The position numbers and the translations under genes are program-made. From an uncultured Bacteroidales bacterium (GTDB lineage Bacteria > Bacteroidota > Bacteroidia > Bacteroidales > Paludibacteraceae): a stretch of 51,212 nt of DNA. The stretch covers positions 1-51,212 of the forward strand of contig CALATT010000024.1 in assembly GCA_937891905.1 (NCBI GenBank), given 5' to 3'. The first letter of the stretch is position 1. Every line of letters starts with the position of its first letter. Under the pieces are notes generated by a model. That model was given only the letters and a program-made list of their open reading frames with translations, was not told the DNA's origin and did no database searches. Shown piece by piece: positions 51,183-51,212 of the stretch.

Positions 51183-51212
51183 TGATACTGGATAAATGTG
51201 TTCCTTGGAAGG

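Overview
The window is chromosomal DNA from a member of the order Bacteroidales. I base this on the six-subunit Na+-NQR operon, a SusC/SusD-type glycan uptake locus, a BspA-type leucine-rich repeat protein, a DUF5686 outer-membrane protein, a fused DAHP synthase/chorismate mutase, few recognisable Shine-Dalgarno sites, and promoters of the Bacteroidetes form TTTG-N20-TAnnTTTG. I cannot place the family from sequence alone; an uncultured gut-type lineage is plausible.

Layout. 1-4675: end of nqrA and complete nqrBCDEF. NqrC carries an extra N-terminal rubredoxin-like zinc-ribbon domain. 4676-4960: a gene-free stretch with a strongly nested stem structure (candidate structured RNA or small mobile element) framed by a 16-bp direct repeat, then a terminator. 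5025-5774 (-): small membrane protein. 5944-10655 (+): galK, galM and a GH2 beta-galactosidase-like enzyme, a galactoside-use operon. 10800-19710 (-): MFS sugar transporter (frameshifted), lipoprotein, SusC, SusD and a SusE/F-like protein, an uptake locus with no glycoside hydrolase of its own. 19711-20421: hairpin-rich divergent control region. 20422-41146 (+): a nearly gapless run of 15 genes from DNA repair (recQ, rimO, HU, an HU-membrane-LysM protein, uvrA) into surface glycan synthesis (PglF/CapD-type dehydratase, WecA/MraY-type transferase, ABC-F, deacetylase-like protein, wecB, two glycosyltransferases), ending in a PL9-like secreted protein and a BspA-like protein. 41170-46550 (-): operon of glucosaminidase/LysM protein, DUF721, mutS2, a predicted outer-membrane protein and a metallophosphoesterase lipoprotein. 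46925-51182 (+): lipoprotein, DAHP synthase/chorismate mutase, and a broken DUF5686 gene.

Points most worth a second look: (1) the rubredoxin-NqrC fusion; (2) the structured element after nqrF; (3) a fragment of about 65 bp that reads as the catalytic motif of a type I restriction methylase (HsdM) embedded at the break in the DUF5686 gene; (4) tandem repeats with a 7-bp period at several unrelated sites, including inside mutS2 and at three places in the DAHP synthase gene, where they coincide with a missing start codon; (5) six promoters with exactly 20 bp between the two elements and a shared extension of the -33 box; (6) a predicted nucleoid-to-cell-wall tether (HU, one membrane helix, LysM).

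Two genes are broken by frame changes (MFS at about 19361, DUF5686 at about 50580-50640). The first is a single missing base and could be a sequencing or assembly error; the second carries foreign sequence and is harder to explain that way.
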